37,895 bases of DNA from Polaromonas sp. GTDB lineage: Bacteria; Pseudomonadota; Gammaproteobacteria; Burkholderiales; Burkholderiaceae_C. The first letter of the stretch is position 1; each line of letters opens with the position of its first letter. Below are positions 7,228 to 15,893 of this stretch, in pieces. The stretch spans positions 1 through 37,895 of the forward strand of contig JAQGNK010000167.1 of assembly GCA_028291905.1 (NCBI GenBank), written 5' to 3'. The translations under genes were made by a program, and so were the position numbers. The notes below the pieces were generated by a model. The model had not been told where the DNA came from and did not search any database. It was given only the letters and a program-made list of their open reading frames with translations.

Positions 7228-9600
7228 TACGCACCATCAATAATGCCGCCATAAGATTGATGGATGCTGATAGCGCTCCCATATTGGGTCGTGAAGCCCT
7301 GCTGGGGTTGGCAGACTGGCTGGCGAGGCGGGCAAGCAATGCGAGCTCAGAGCGAAACGCAGATATGGATCGGGTTGCCGCTCCAAGCGCGGCGCACTGT
7401 GGTGTGCTGCCTGAGCCAGATCGCCTACCGCCAGTGGCAAGCGGCAGCGCAGTCGAAGGAGGCCAATCATGAACGAAAGCAGCAGTCCATCGTTGCCCCA
7501 TCCCAAGATTTACCGCCATCATCAGGAACGGCTGGCGGTGGTGTACGTGCGCCAATCCACACCCCAGCAGATGACGCGCCATCCCGAGTCGACCCGGCTG
7601 CAGTACGGCCTGGTCGATCGCGCCCTGACGCTGGGCTGGTCGCGAGCAGACGTGCTGGTCATCGATGAAGACCTGGGCAAATCGGGCAGCACCGCCCAGG
7701 GGCGCAGCGGCTTTCAACGGCTTGTGACCGAAGTCAGCCTGAACCGGGTCGGACTGGTGCTGGGCATAGAAATGTCGCGCCTGGCGCGCTCGTGCCGCGA
7801 CTGGTACCAGTTGCTTGAAGTGTGCGGGCTGTTTACCACGCTCATTGGCGACTGGGATGGCGTTTACGATCCGGCGGACTACAACGACCGGCTGCTGCTG
7901 GGCTTGAAGGGCACCATGAGTGAGGCTGAGCTTTACCTGATCAAGCAGCGCATGCTCGCGGGCAAGCGGGCCAAGGCCGAGCGCGGTGAGCTGGGCATGG
8001 CGCTGCCGCGTGGCTACATCCGGCAACCTTCCGGCGAGGTCGCCAAGGATCCCGACGCGCAGGTGCAGGGCACCATCGCGCTGGTCTTCAGTCAGTTCGA
8101 GCGTTTGAACACTATCCACGGCTTGCTGCAGTATCTGGTGCGCCACCAGGTCTTGTTGCCCGATCGGCTGCGCGGGGGTCTGCGCAAGGGCGACCTGCAA
8201 TGGCGCCGACCGAACCGTGCGACGCTGAGCGATCTGCTGCACAACCCGATTTATGCCGGCGCCTATGCTTATGGACGCCGGCCCACCGATCCGCGGCGCT
8301 GCAAGCCTGGGCAACCGGGCACAGGCAGGGTGGTGGCCAGGCCGCTGCAATGGGGCATCTTGCACAGGGACCGCTTGCCCAGCTACATAAGCTGGGAACA
8401 ATACGAGCGCAACTTGCGTCAACTGCAGATGAACAATGCCCAGGGCGCCATCCGCCAGGGACCATCACTACTGTCTGGCCTGCTGATTTGTGGACGCTGC
8501 GGACGGCGCATGGCGCCCAACTATCGCAACAGCGGACACCGTTTGCGTTACGAATGCAATCAGATGGCGACCAGTTACGGCCTGTCGCGGTGCCAGTCGC
8601 TGGTGGGCCGCACGCTCGATGAATTTGTGGCGCAGCAGGTGCTGCGTGCGCTGGAGCCGGCCGCCCTGGAGATCAGCCTGCAGGTGGCCGACCAGATCGA
8701 GGCTGAGCGCGCGCAACTGCAGCAGCACTGGCAGCAGCGCCTGGAGCGGGCGCATTATGAAGTGGAGCGGGCTGCGCGGCAATATCAGTGCGTCGAGCCC
8801 GAACACCGCTTGGTGGCGCGAACGCTGGAGCATCAGTGGGAGGACGCCTTGAATGCCGAGTCAGCGCTCAAGGCTGACTACGAGCGCTTCGTGGCCGAGC
8901 ACCCCTGCCGCCTTTCGGCCGAGCAGCGCGAGGCGATCCGCCGGCTGGCCACGGATATTCCAGCACTCTGGCATGGCGCCTGCACCACCGCGGCCGATCG
9001 CCAGGCCATCGTGCGCCAACTCGTCGAGCGTGTCACAGTCACCGTGCAAGGCGACAGCGAGAAGGTCGATGTCCATATCTGCTGGGCCGGCGGTCACAGC
9101 ACACAAGGAACGCTGACCCGACCGGTCGCGCGGCTCGATCAGCTCAGCTACTATCCCGAACTGACAGCCCGCGTGGCCGCGCTGCACGCCCAAGGGCATG
9201 CGGGCCCTGGTATTGCACGCCTTCTCAACGAGGAGGGTTGGCGGCCGGCCAAGCGGTGCGAGACGTTCAACGCGTCAATGGTCGGCGCCTTGCTAGTGAG
9301 GATGGGACTGCGCACCAGGCATCAAACGCCTGCGACGGTGGTGCAAAGGCAAGGCGATGAATGGACGCTGGGCGAGCTGTCGCACCTGCTGGACATGCCG
9401 CAGCCCACGCTGGTTTCCTGGCTTCGCCGCGGCGAGTTGCAGGCCCGGCAAGTGATGAGTCAGTCCCATCGGCTTTGGCTGGTTCACGCTACGGCCCAGG
9501 ATCTGGCGCGGCTGCAGTCACGGCGAAACGCAGCATCGGCAAAAGCCAATGATGAATTCGCCATTTGAGTGTTACGGAGGTTGTATGGCTGGTAGATCTC
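7228..9600 (+). mobile_element. Serine-recombinase element of about 2.37 kb inserted in the IS5/IS4-type transposase remnant
   Basis: Removing this interval with one shared CTC (7225-7227 / 9598-9600) restores in-frame LYCRRNEVERMFRRLKAWQRVFTRYD; imperfect inverted end motif TTG-ATGGTGCGTAGA / TTGTATGGCTGGTAGA. Confidence 0.8.
7469..9568 (+). CDS. Large serine recombinase (resolvase + recombinase + zinc-ribbon domains)
   Basis: AVVYVRQSTPQQ catalytic Y-x-R-x-S; LGIEMSRLARS; LLSGLLICGRCGRRM zinc ribbon; 699 aa. Confidence 0.95.
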   Translation: MNESSSPSLPHPKIYRHHQERLAVVYVRQSTPQQMTRHPESTRLQYGLVDRALTLGWSRADVLVIDEDLGKSGSTAQGRSGFQRLVTEVSLNRVGLVLGIEMSRLARSCRDWYQLLEVCGLFTTLIGDWDGVYDPADYNDRLLLGLKGTMSEAELYLIKQRMLAGKRAKAERGELGMALPRGYIRQPSGEVAKDPDAQVQGTIALVFSQFERLNTIHGLLQYLVRHQVLLPDRLRGGLRKGDLQWRRPNRATLSDLLHNPIYAGAYAYGRRPTDPRRCKPGQPGTGRVVARPLQWGILHRDRLPSYISWEQYERNLRQLQMNNAQGAIRQGPSLLSGLLICGRCGRRMAPNYRNSGHRLRYECNQMATSYGLSRCQSLVGRTLDEFVAQQVLRALEPAALEISLQVADQIEAERAQLQQHWQQRLERAHYEVERAARQYQCVEPEHRLVARTLEHQWEDALNAESALKADYERFVAEHPCRLSAEQREAIRRLATDIPALWHGACTTAADRQAIVRQLVERVTVTVQGDSEKVDVHICWAGGHSTQGTLTRPVARLDQLSYYPELTARVAALHAQGHAGPGIARLLNEEGWRPAKRCETFNASMVGALLVRMGLRTRHQTPATVVQRQGDEWTLGELSHLLDMPQPTLVSWLRRGELQARQVMSQSHRLWLVHATAQDLARLQSRRNAASAKANDEFAI

Positions 9601-10040
9601 GACCTCGTTGCGCCTACAGTACAGCGCTTTGTCCAGCTTGCACGGCTGGCGCCGCCGGGGGTTGCACAAAGCCCCGCTGCTGCACCAGCTCGTGCGTGGC
9701 CCTACCCTCGTAGGCACTGTCCATCAGCAAAGCGACTTGGCCGGCTTGCTGCGGCACCAGATGAGGTTGGGGGTCCAGCTGCCCCGACGCTTGCCGATGG
9801 CGCGGGGGCCGTTTTTTGGGCGCCGATGCCGTCCGGTTGCAACTTGATGATAGTGGAGCCCAGCCTCACCGCCTCGATGCGCACGCGCATCAAGGCGCTA
9901 GCGATGCAGCCGTTTCGCGCACTGCATCGAGCACGCCGGCCTTGGGGCCTGCGGCACATGCGCGTGTAGATGCTGTGCCAGCAGCCATTGTGGTCCGGCA
10001 GCGGGCGCCACTTGCAGCCGCTCGACCGGCAACCGGCCAA
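9598..10040 (-). pseudogene. N-terminal/middle part of the same IS5/IS4-type transposase, frameshifted and partly deleted
   Basis: Minus-strand fragments CKWRPLPDHNGCWHSIYTRMCR, MRVRIEAVRLGSTIIKLQPDGIGAQK, KLDKALYCRRNEVE in different frames. Confidence 0.82.
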
Positions 10041-10065
10041 ACCGCAAAGCCACCGCTGCCGGGCG

Positions 10066-10365
10066 TCACAGCTTCCTGTAGGCGCGCTCCAGTTCAGGCG
10101 CCTTGCTGGTGTCCTTCAGGCCGCCTTCAATGTCCTTGGCCGCCTGCTCGATCATCGGGCTGGTCTGGCCGCTGGTCATGTCGGTGGCTTCATCGCGGTC
10201 ACGGGGCAGCTCCAGCGTCTGCTCGGCCGAGCCGTCGTTGAAGTCAGGCTGCCGGTCGGTCATCGGCTTTTGCGGCTGCGGGTCTTTGGCCGGCTGGCCC
10301 TTGCCGGCGGCAGGCTGCTGGGGGGTATTGGCGGGGGCGGTTCGGGAAGGATTTTCTGGGTTCAT
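10066..10365 (-). CDS. Small hydrophilic hypothetical protein
   Basis: MNPENPSRTAPANTPQQPAAGKGQPAKDPQPQKPMTDRQ...LERAYRKL; low-complexity N-terminus. Confidence 0.55.
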   Translation of the reverse strand: MNPENPSRTAPANTPQQPAAGKGQPAKDPQPQKPMTDRQPDFNDGSAEQTLELPRDRDEATDMTSGQTSPMIEQAAKDIEGGLKDTSKAPELERAYRKL

Positions 10366-10646
10366 GGCCTGACTATCGCCAGCCTGGCCGGGCCCGGCTG
10401 TCAGCCTTCCAAAGATATGGCTGTAGGAAAACCCGGCGATTGGCACGCATTGCCAGCGCGCCGCATCCGGCTGGCCGGCCCAGGCCCAGGCCGCTGCCTT
10501 CGGCGGTCAAGCCTTGGCACCCGCCGCGCACCAGCGATTTCCTACAACTGCCAAAGGCAAGCCCCTGCAGGCGGGCCGCAAGCGGCCGTCGAACACTGAA
10601 CCTGCTTTTTTCACTGTCCTTAACCTTTTGATGCAGGGAGTTTCTT

Positions 10647-11444
10647 ATGCAATATCAAGTCACCGAATGGAGCGGCGCGCTGATGACCTCGCTGGCCTCG
10701 GCCATGGCGCTGCTTTTTAGCGCCATCCCGAAAATTCTCGGCTTCGTGGTCATCATCGTCGTCGGCTGGCTGCTGGCGTCGCTGGTTGAAAAGGCCGTGG
10801 CCGCGCTGCTGCGAACCGTCCGGTTCAATGAACTCGCCAAGCGCTCCGGGCTGGCCGATTTCGTCGGCAAGATGGGCACCGGCACCGATGCCTCGGGCGT
10901 GCTCGGTGGAGTGGTGAAATGGTTCATCCGCCTGATTGCGATGGTCGTGGCCTTCGATGCGCTCGGGCTGCCTGCAGTGTCGGACGTGCTGCGCCAGCTG
11001 CTGCTGTGGCTGCCCAACGTGGTGGTGGCGCTGGTGGTGCTGGTGATCGGCGGGCTGCTGGCCACGGGCCTGGGCAACGTGGTGCGGGCGGCTGCAGCCA
11101 AGAGCGCGCTAGGCAACCCGGACTTTCTGGCACGGGTGGCCTCGGCGCTGGTCTGGGCCTTTGCCGTCGTGGTGGCGGTCAACCAGATCGGCATTGCCAC
11201 GGCGCTGGTCAACACGCTGTTCATGGCGGTGGTGGGCGCGGTGGCGCTGGCGCTGGGCCTGGCGTTTGGTCTGGGCGGGCGCGAGACGGCTGCTGAAATG
11301 GTGCGCGACTGGTACCAGAAAGGCCAGCAGAACAAGGAAAAGATTGCCCGCGCCGCCAACATGGCGGGCAACGACATCTCCAGCACCGCCGCCAACGCCA
11401 GCAGCCCGTCCCAGGGCAGCCGCCGCCATTTTGGAGATGCCTGA
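10647..11444 (+). CDS. MscS-like conserved TM-helix protein (mechanosensitive channel related)
   Basis: Repeated TM helices ILGFVVIIVVGWLLASLVEKAV, VVVALVVLVIGGLLATGLGNVV, ALALGLAFGLGGRETAAEM. Confidence 0.85.
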   Translation: MQYQVTEWSGALMTSLASAMALLFSAIPKILGFVVIIVVGWLLASLVEKAVAALLRTVRFNELAKRSGLADFVGKMGTGTDASGVLGGVVKWFIRLIAMVVAFDALGLPAVSDVLRQLLLWLPNVVVALVVLVIGGLLATGLGNVVRAAAAKSALGNPDFLARVASALVWAFAVVVAVNQIGIATALVNTLFMAVVGAVALALGLAFGLGGRETAAEMVRDWYQKGQQNKEKIARAANMAGNDISSTAANASSPSQGSRRHFGDA

Positions 11445-11519
11445 AAAAATCCCGGCGGGACGCAAGCCAGCCGGTCGCGCCTTGGGTGATGTGGCTGAAG
11501 CCGAGGCTGCGGATCGCGC

Positions 11520-12896
11520 TCAGGCCGGCGACAACCCGCCCTGGCGGCTGGCGCGGCTAATGCCGTAGAAACCGAAGTTCATCCCCGGCATTTCGCCGCT
11601 GATGAGTTCGGCCATGGCCTTGCCGGAGCCGGCGCCGTGGGTCCAGCCCAGCGTGCCGTGGCCGGCGTTCACCCACAGCCCGCCCACCCGGGTCTTGCCG
11701 ATGTACGGGATGTTGGTCGGCGTGGCGGGCCGCAGCCCGGTCCAGAAGCGCGGGTTGCCGCCTTGTTCGGCCAGCCGGGTGTCGCACACGCCGGGCAGCA
11801 CCTCTTCGATGCGCCGGGCCAGCATGTGGCAGCGCGCCCTGGCGACTGGCGTGTCGAGCGACAGGTCGTAGCCGCCGACCTCGATGGTGCCGGCCACCCG
11901 CAAGTCGTCGCCCAGGCGGCTCAGGGCGCACTTGACCTCATCGTCGATCATGCTGACAAAAGGCGCCAGCTCGGGTTTGAGCAGTTTGAAGGTGGCGCTG
12001 TAGCCCTTGCCCGGATAGATCGGCAAATCGACGCCGACGGTGCGCAGCAGCGGCGCGGTGTAGGAGCCGCAGGCTATCACCACCGCGTCGGCCTTCAAGC
12101 GGGTAGTGGGCGCACCGGGTCCAGCTTGTGCATCATTTTTGCCTGCAGCGCTTGCAGTGCGTGCGCGCACAGCTACTGAATCAATAGCATTGCCGGTTTT
12201 TTCAAGCTGCACGATGTCGTGGCTGTAGAGAAAGCGCGCGCCGCGCTCGGCGCAGCGCCGGGCCAGCGACTGGGTGAACACCCGCGCATCGCCGCTTTCG
12301 TCGCTGGCGGTGTAGGTGCCGCCGACGATGCGGTGGGCAAACTGCCCAAGGGCCGGCTCGATCTGCAGCAGCTCGGCGGTGGAGACCAGCCGGCGCGCCA
12401 CGCCGTACTTGCGCATCAGCGCAGCCGCGTCGCCGGCGGTGTCGAATGATTTCTGGTCGGTGTAGTAGTGGGCAATGCCGCGCTCGAGCCGGTGGTAGTC
12501 GATGCCGGTGGCCCGCACCACCTCCTTCAGGGCTTCATGGCTGTAGGCGCCCAGGGCGACGAGCTGCTGCACATTGCGCTCGAAGGCGGCGTCGTTGCAC
12601 TGCGCCAGAAACTGCAGGCCCCAGCGCCACTGCTGCCAGCCCTGGCCGAGCGGAAACTGCGGCCGGAACAAAAGCGGCGCATCGTCGCGGAACATCCACT
12701 TGAGCGCCTTCAGCGGCGCATCCCGGTTGGCCCACGGCTCGCAGTAGCTGACCGAGATCTGCGCGGCATTGGCGAAGCTGGTCTCCAGCGCCGCGTCGGG
12801 CTGGCGATCCACCACCGTGACCTCGTGCCCGCGCTCGAGCAGATGCCAGGCGGTGCTGACGCCGATGATGCCCGCGCCCAAGACCACTACGTTCAT
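11520..12896 (-). CDS. dadA: D-amino acid dehydrogenase
   Basis: MNVVVLGAGIIGVSTAWHLLERGHEVTVVDRQP; NPRFWTGLRPATPTNIPYIG; WVNAGHGTLGWTHGAGSGKAMAELISG. Confidence 0.92.
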   Translation of the reverse strand: MNVVVLGAGIIGVSTAWHLLERGHEVTVVDRQPDAALETSFANAAQISVSYCEPWANRDAPLKALKWMFRDDAPLLFRPQFPLGQGWQQWRWGLQFLAQCNDAAFERNVQQLVALGAYSHEALKEVVRATGIDYHRLERGIAHYYTDQKSFDTAGDAAALMRKYGVARRLVSTAELLQIEPALGQFAHRIVGGTYTASDESGDARVFTQSLARRCAERGARFLYSHDIVQLEKTGNAIDSVAVRARTASAAGKNDAQAGPGAPTTRLKADAVVIACGSYTAPLLRTVGVDLPIYPGKGYSATFKLLKPELAPFVSMIDDEVKCALSRLGDDLRVAGTIEVGGYDLSLDTPVARARCHMLARRIEEVLPGVCDTRLAEQGGNPRFWTGLRPATPTNIPYIGKTRVGGLWVNAGHGTLGWTHGAGSGKAMAELISGEMPGMNFGFYGISRASRQGGLSPA

Positions 12897-13003
12897 GACA
12901 GTTCCTTTTTAGAAATTCAAGTGTGCAGCAGCGCGGCGCTGTTGACGCGTCAAATTAAACTGTCAGCAAAAACATCAGAATCCCTAATACTGGAGCGCCT
13001 TAC

Positions 13004-13918
13004 ATGAGCACTTTTGACCCGGATGCGCTGGAATGCCTGGCCGCCATCGTGGAGGAGGGGGGGTTCGAGCGAGCCGCCCAGCGCCTGTCGATCACCCAGT
13101 CGGCGGTGTCGCAGCGGCTGCGCGCGCTGGAGGCGCAGGTCGGCACGGTGCTGATCGTGCGCAGCCGCCCGCTCAAGGCGACCTCGGCCGGCCAGCTGCT
13201 GCTCAAGCACACCAAGATGCTGCGCCTGCTGCGCGCCGACCTGGAGCGCGACCTCAAGGAGCTGGCGCCCAGCTCGCTGCGCGGCGCCCGCGAGGAGGAG
13301 CGCATCTCGATAGCCATCAATGCCGACAGCATCGCCACCTGGGCGCTGCCGGCGCTGACCGCTCTGGCAGTGCAGGGCCTGCCGATGGAAATCATCACCG
13401 ACGACCAGGACTTCACCCAGGAATGGCTGCGCCAGGGCCAGGTGCTGGGCTGCGTCACCACGCTGAAGCAGGCGCTGCGCGGCTGCAAGGTGGTGGCGCT
13501 CGGTGCGATGGACTATGTGGCCGTCGCCACGCCGGCGCTGGCGCGGGAGCGGCTGGGCGGCGAGGCGCTGACGGCGCACAACTTTCGCAGCATCCCGTTC
13601 GTCGCCTTCAACCGCAAGGACGACATGCAAAGCGAGTTCGTCGGCAAGGCCTTTGGCCTGAAGCGGGTGGCGCTCAACCAGCTGTTCGTGCCCTCGTCGG
13701 AAGGGCAGGTGCGCGCCGTGCAGGCGGGATGGGGCGCCAGCGTGCTGCCGCGCCTGCTGACGCAGGAGCTGATCGACCAGGGGCTGCTGGTCAATCTGGT
13801 GCCCGCCCATGCCCTGCCGATTCAGCTCTACTGGCACTGCTGGAACCTGGAGTCCGAAGTGCTCGACACCCTGACCAGCGCGCTCAAGCAGTCGGCCGCG
13901 CAATTTCTCCGGCCCTGA
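13004..13918 (+). CDS. argP: LysR-family regulator, ArgP/IciA type
   Basis: FDPDALECLAAIVEEGGFERAAQRLSITQSAVSQRLRALEAQVGT; 304 aa. Confidence 0.85.
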   Translation: MSTFDPDALECLAAIVEEGGFERAAQRLSITQSAVSQRLRALEAQVGTVLIVRSRPLKATSAGQLLLKHTKMLRLLRADLERDLKELAPSSLRGAREEERISIAINADSIATWALPALTALAVQGLPMEIITDDQDFTQEWLRQGQVLGCVTTLKQALRGCKVVALGAMDYVAVATPALARERLGGEALTAHNFRSIPFVAFNRKDDMQSEFVGKAFGLKRVALNQLFVPSSEGQVRAVQAGWGASVLPRLLTQELIDQGLLVNLVPAHALPIQLYWHCWNLESEVLDTLTSALKQSAAQFLRP

Positions 13919-13957
13919 TGCGTTTTGCGATGCTAAACAAATTGGAAATTGGCTTTT

Positions 13958-13977
13958 TACGTAAGGGTACGTAAGGG
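13958..13977 (+). promoter_or_regulatory. Two perfect head-to-tail 10-bp repeats TACGTAAGGG upstream of the substrate-binding protein gene
   Basis: TACGTAAGGGTACGTAAGGG read directly. Confidence 0.6.
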
Positions 13978-14036
13978 AAAGCACCGGACGCTTTTGCGCT
14001 AGGACGCGTATTCTGGCCCGAACCAGGAGACACATC

Positions 14037-15287
14037 ATGTCAGCTTTGTTACGTTATATCCATTTTGGCGCTGCACTCACTTTGTCCGGCGTTCTGGCGG
14101 CGGCCTTTCCCGCGCTGGCCCAGACCGCGCCCGCCAGCGCCGCGTTGCCCGATCCGCAGGCCAGAAGCAGCCTGAAAATTGGTGTGATCGGCCCGTTCAC
14201 CGGCCCCTCCGCCGACTTCGGGCTGCCCATGCTCAACGGCATCCAGCAGGCGGTCGACGAGATCAACGCAGTGGGCGGCTACCTGGGCCGCCAGCTTGAA
14301 ATCGTACGCAAGGACGACCAGGCCAATCCGGAGGTCGGCCTGAAAATGTCGCAGGAACTGGTCGCGGAAAAAGTCGTGGCGACCATCGGCTTCTGCAACA
14401 CAGGCGTGGCCATGAAGTCCCTGCAAGTCTTCCAGGATGCCCAAAATCCGCTAATTGTTCCCTGCGCGACCGGCACGCCTGTCACGTCGGCCTATGCGCC
14501 CGCCCAAAGCTATATTTTCCGTACCTCGGCGCCCGACTCGATCCAGGCGCCGTTTGTCGTGCAGGACATCCTCAAGCGCGGCTGGAACCAGGTGGCCGTG
14601 TTTGCCGACACCAGCGGCTACGGAGAAGCGGGGCTGAAGGACGTCGAAAAGGCATTGCTGGCGAAAAACCTCACGCCGGTGCATGTCTCGCGTTTCCCCC
14701 TGGGCGTCAAGGATCTTTCCGAAGAGCTGAAGGCAGCCCGCGCAGCCGGCGCCAACGTCGTGTTCAGCTACACCGTCGGCCCTGAGAATGCCGTCATCGC
14801 GCGCGGCCGCCAGGCGCTGAACTGGAAAGTGCCGCAGGTCGGCGCATGGACGCTGTCCTTTCCGTTCTTCATTGATGGCGGCAAGGAAGCCGCCGAGGGC
14901 TCGCTGATGGCCCAGACCTTCATCGCCGAGCCCAGCAACGAGCGGCGCGCCTCCTTCCTGACCAGCTATGCGCGCAAGTTCAAGGTCAAGAGGATTCCGG
15001 TCCCGATGGCTGCGGCGCAGGGTTACGACGCGGTTTACATACTGGTCTATGCCCTGAACGGCATACGCAACGGCAACCTGAGCGGGCCGTCGGTCAAGAC
15101 GGCGCTTGAAACCAAGAACCGCACCTACTACGGCGTTGTCGCCACGTATGACCAGCCCTTCAGCAGCAAGGACAAAGACGCCATGACCGAAAACATGCTC
15201 GTGATGGGCATGGTCAAAAATAGCGCCATCACCTTTGCCTACCCCGAGGATGCCAAGCGCAACCTGTTCGTGCAGCGCAAGCAATAA
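14037..15287 (+). CDS. ABC transporter substrate-binding protein, branched-chain amino acid type
   Basis: Signal peptide; LKIGVIGPFTGPSADFGLPMLNGIQQAVDEINAVGGYLGRQLEIVRKDDQANPEVG. Confidence 0.92.
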   Translation: MSALLRYIHFGAALTLSGVLAAAFPALAQTAPASAALPDPQARSSLKIGVIGPFTGPSADFGLPMLNGIQQAVDEINAVGGYLGRQLEIVRKDDQANPEVGLKMSQELVAEKVVATIGFCNTGVAMKSLQVFQDAQNPLIVPCATGTPVTSAYAPAQSYIFRTSAPDSIQAPFVVQDILKRGWNQVAVFADTSGYGEAGLKDVEKALLAKNLTPVHVSRFPLGVKDLSEELKAARAAGANVVFSYTVGPENAVIARGRQALNWKVPQVGAWTLSFPFFIDGGKEAAEGSLMAQTFIAEPSNERRASFLTSYARKFKVKRIPVPMAAAQGYDAVYILVYALNGIRNGNLSGPSVKTALETKNRTYYGVVATYDQPFSSKDKDAMTENMLVMGMVKNSAITFAYPEDAKRNLFVQRKQ

Positions 15288-15420
15288 GTCCGCTTGACAG
15301 GGCCGGCCAACCCTTCCGCTCAGGCTGGCCATGGCCAGCCACCACTGCCGGCTGGCGACTGCTTCTGGGCAGTGCGCGGCAGGCAAGGGCTCATGCACCC
15401 CATGAAGCCCACCTAATCCC

Positions 15421-15573
15421 GCCCTGCTGATTCGTTCGGTCTTTGCACACGGCCGGGGCCGCCGGGGGCTGATCGTGCGGGGGCTGGCAGCCCGCTTGGC
15501 GCCGGCCCCCGCCCTGCCGATTGAGCTCTGCCGGCATTGCTGGAGGCTGGCCTTCGACATGCCGGCCACCTGA
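15421..15573 (+). pseudogene. Eroded copy of argP 3' end
   Basis: LIVRGLAARLAPAPALPIELCRHCWRLAFDMPAT* resembles intact ArgP LIDQGLLVNLVPAHALPIQLYWHCWNLESEVLDT. Confidence 0.75.
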
Positions 15574-15726
15574 TGCGCCGGCCCCGCCGCGAGCACCTCC
15601 CCGACAGTGGCGGGTTTCTCAGGAATGGTTTTTCAGGCAACTGTTTCTATACTCAGCCGCAGCGGAAAAAATGACGCCTTCATGCTTCACCGCACTCGAT
15701 ATCCGATGATGGCGCCGGCCGGCCGT

Positions 15727-15768
15727 GAAAAGGCCAGGCGCAAGCTGTTCGTGCAGCGCAACCCCTGA
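15727..15768 (+). pseudogene. Eroded copy of the substrate-binding protein 3' end
   Basis: EKARRKLFVQRNP* versus intact EDAKRNLFVQRKQ*. Confidence 0.65.
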
Positions 15769-15893
15769 CCACGGGCAGCCTGGCTGCCCACTTCGACCAT
15801 GACAAGCCCCGTACCTGCTCACGCATCGCAAAAGGCCGGCCGGCGCTGCGCGCAGAGCTGCCGCAGCACTGCCGACTCCGCCTGGAAAGCGGC

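Noticed and set aside
7175-8422. 415-aa minus-strand ORF
   Set aside because: Shadow of the serine recombinase; only its first end touches the transposase remnant, in a different frame.
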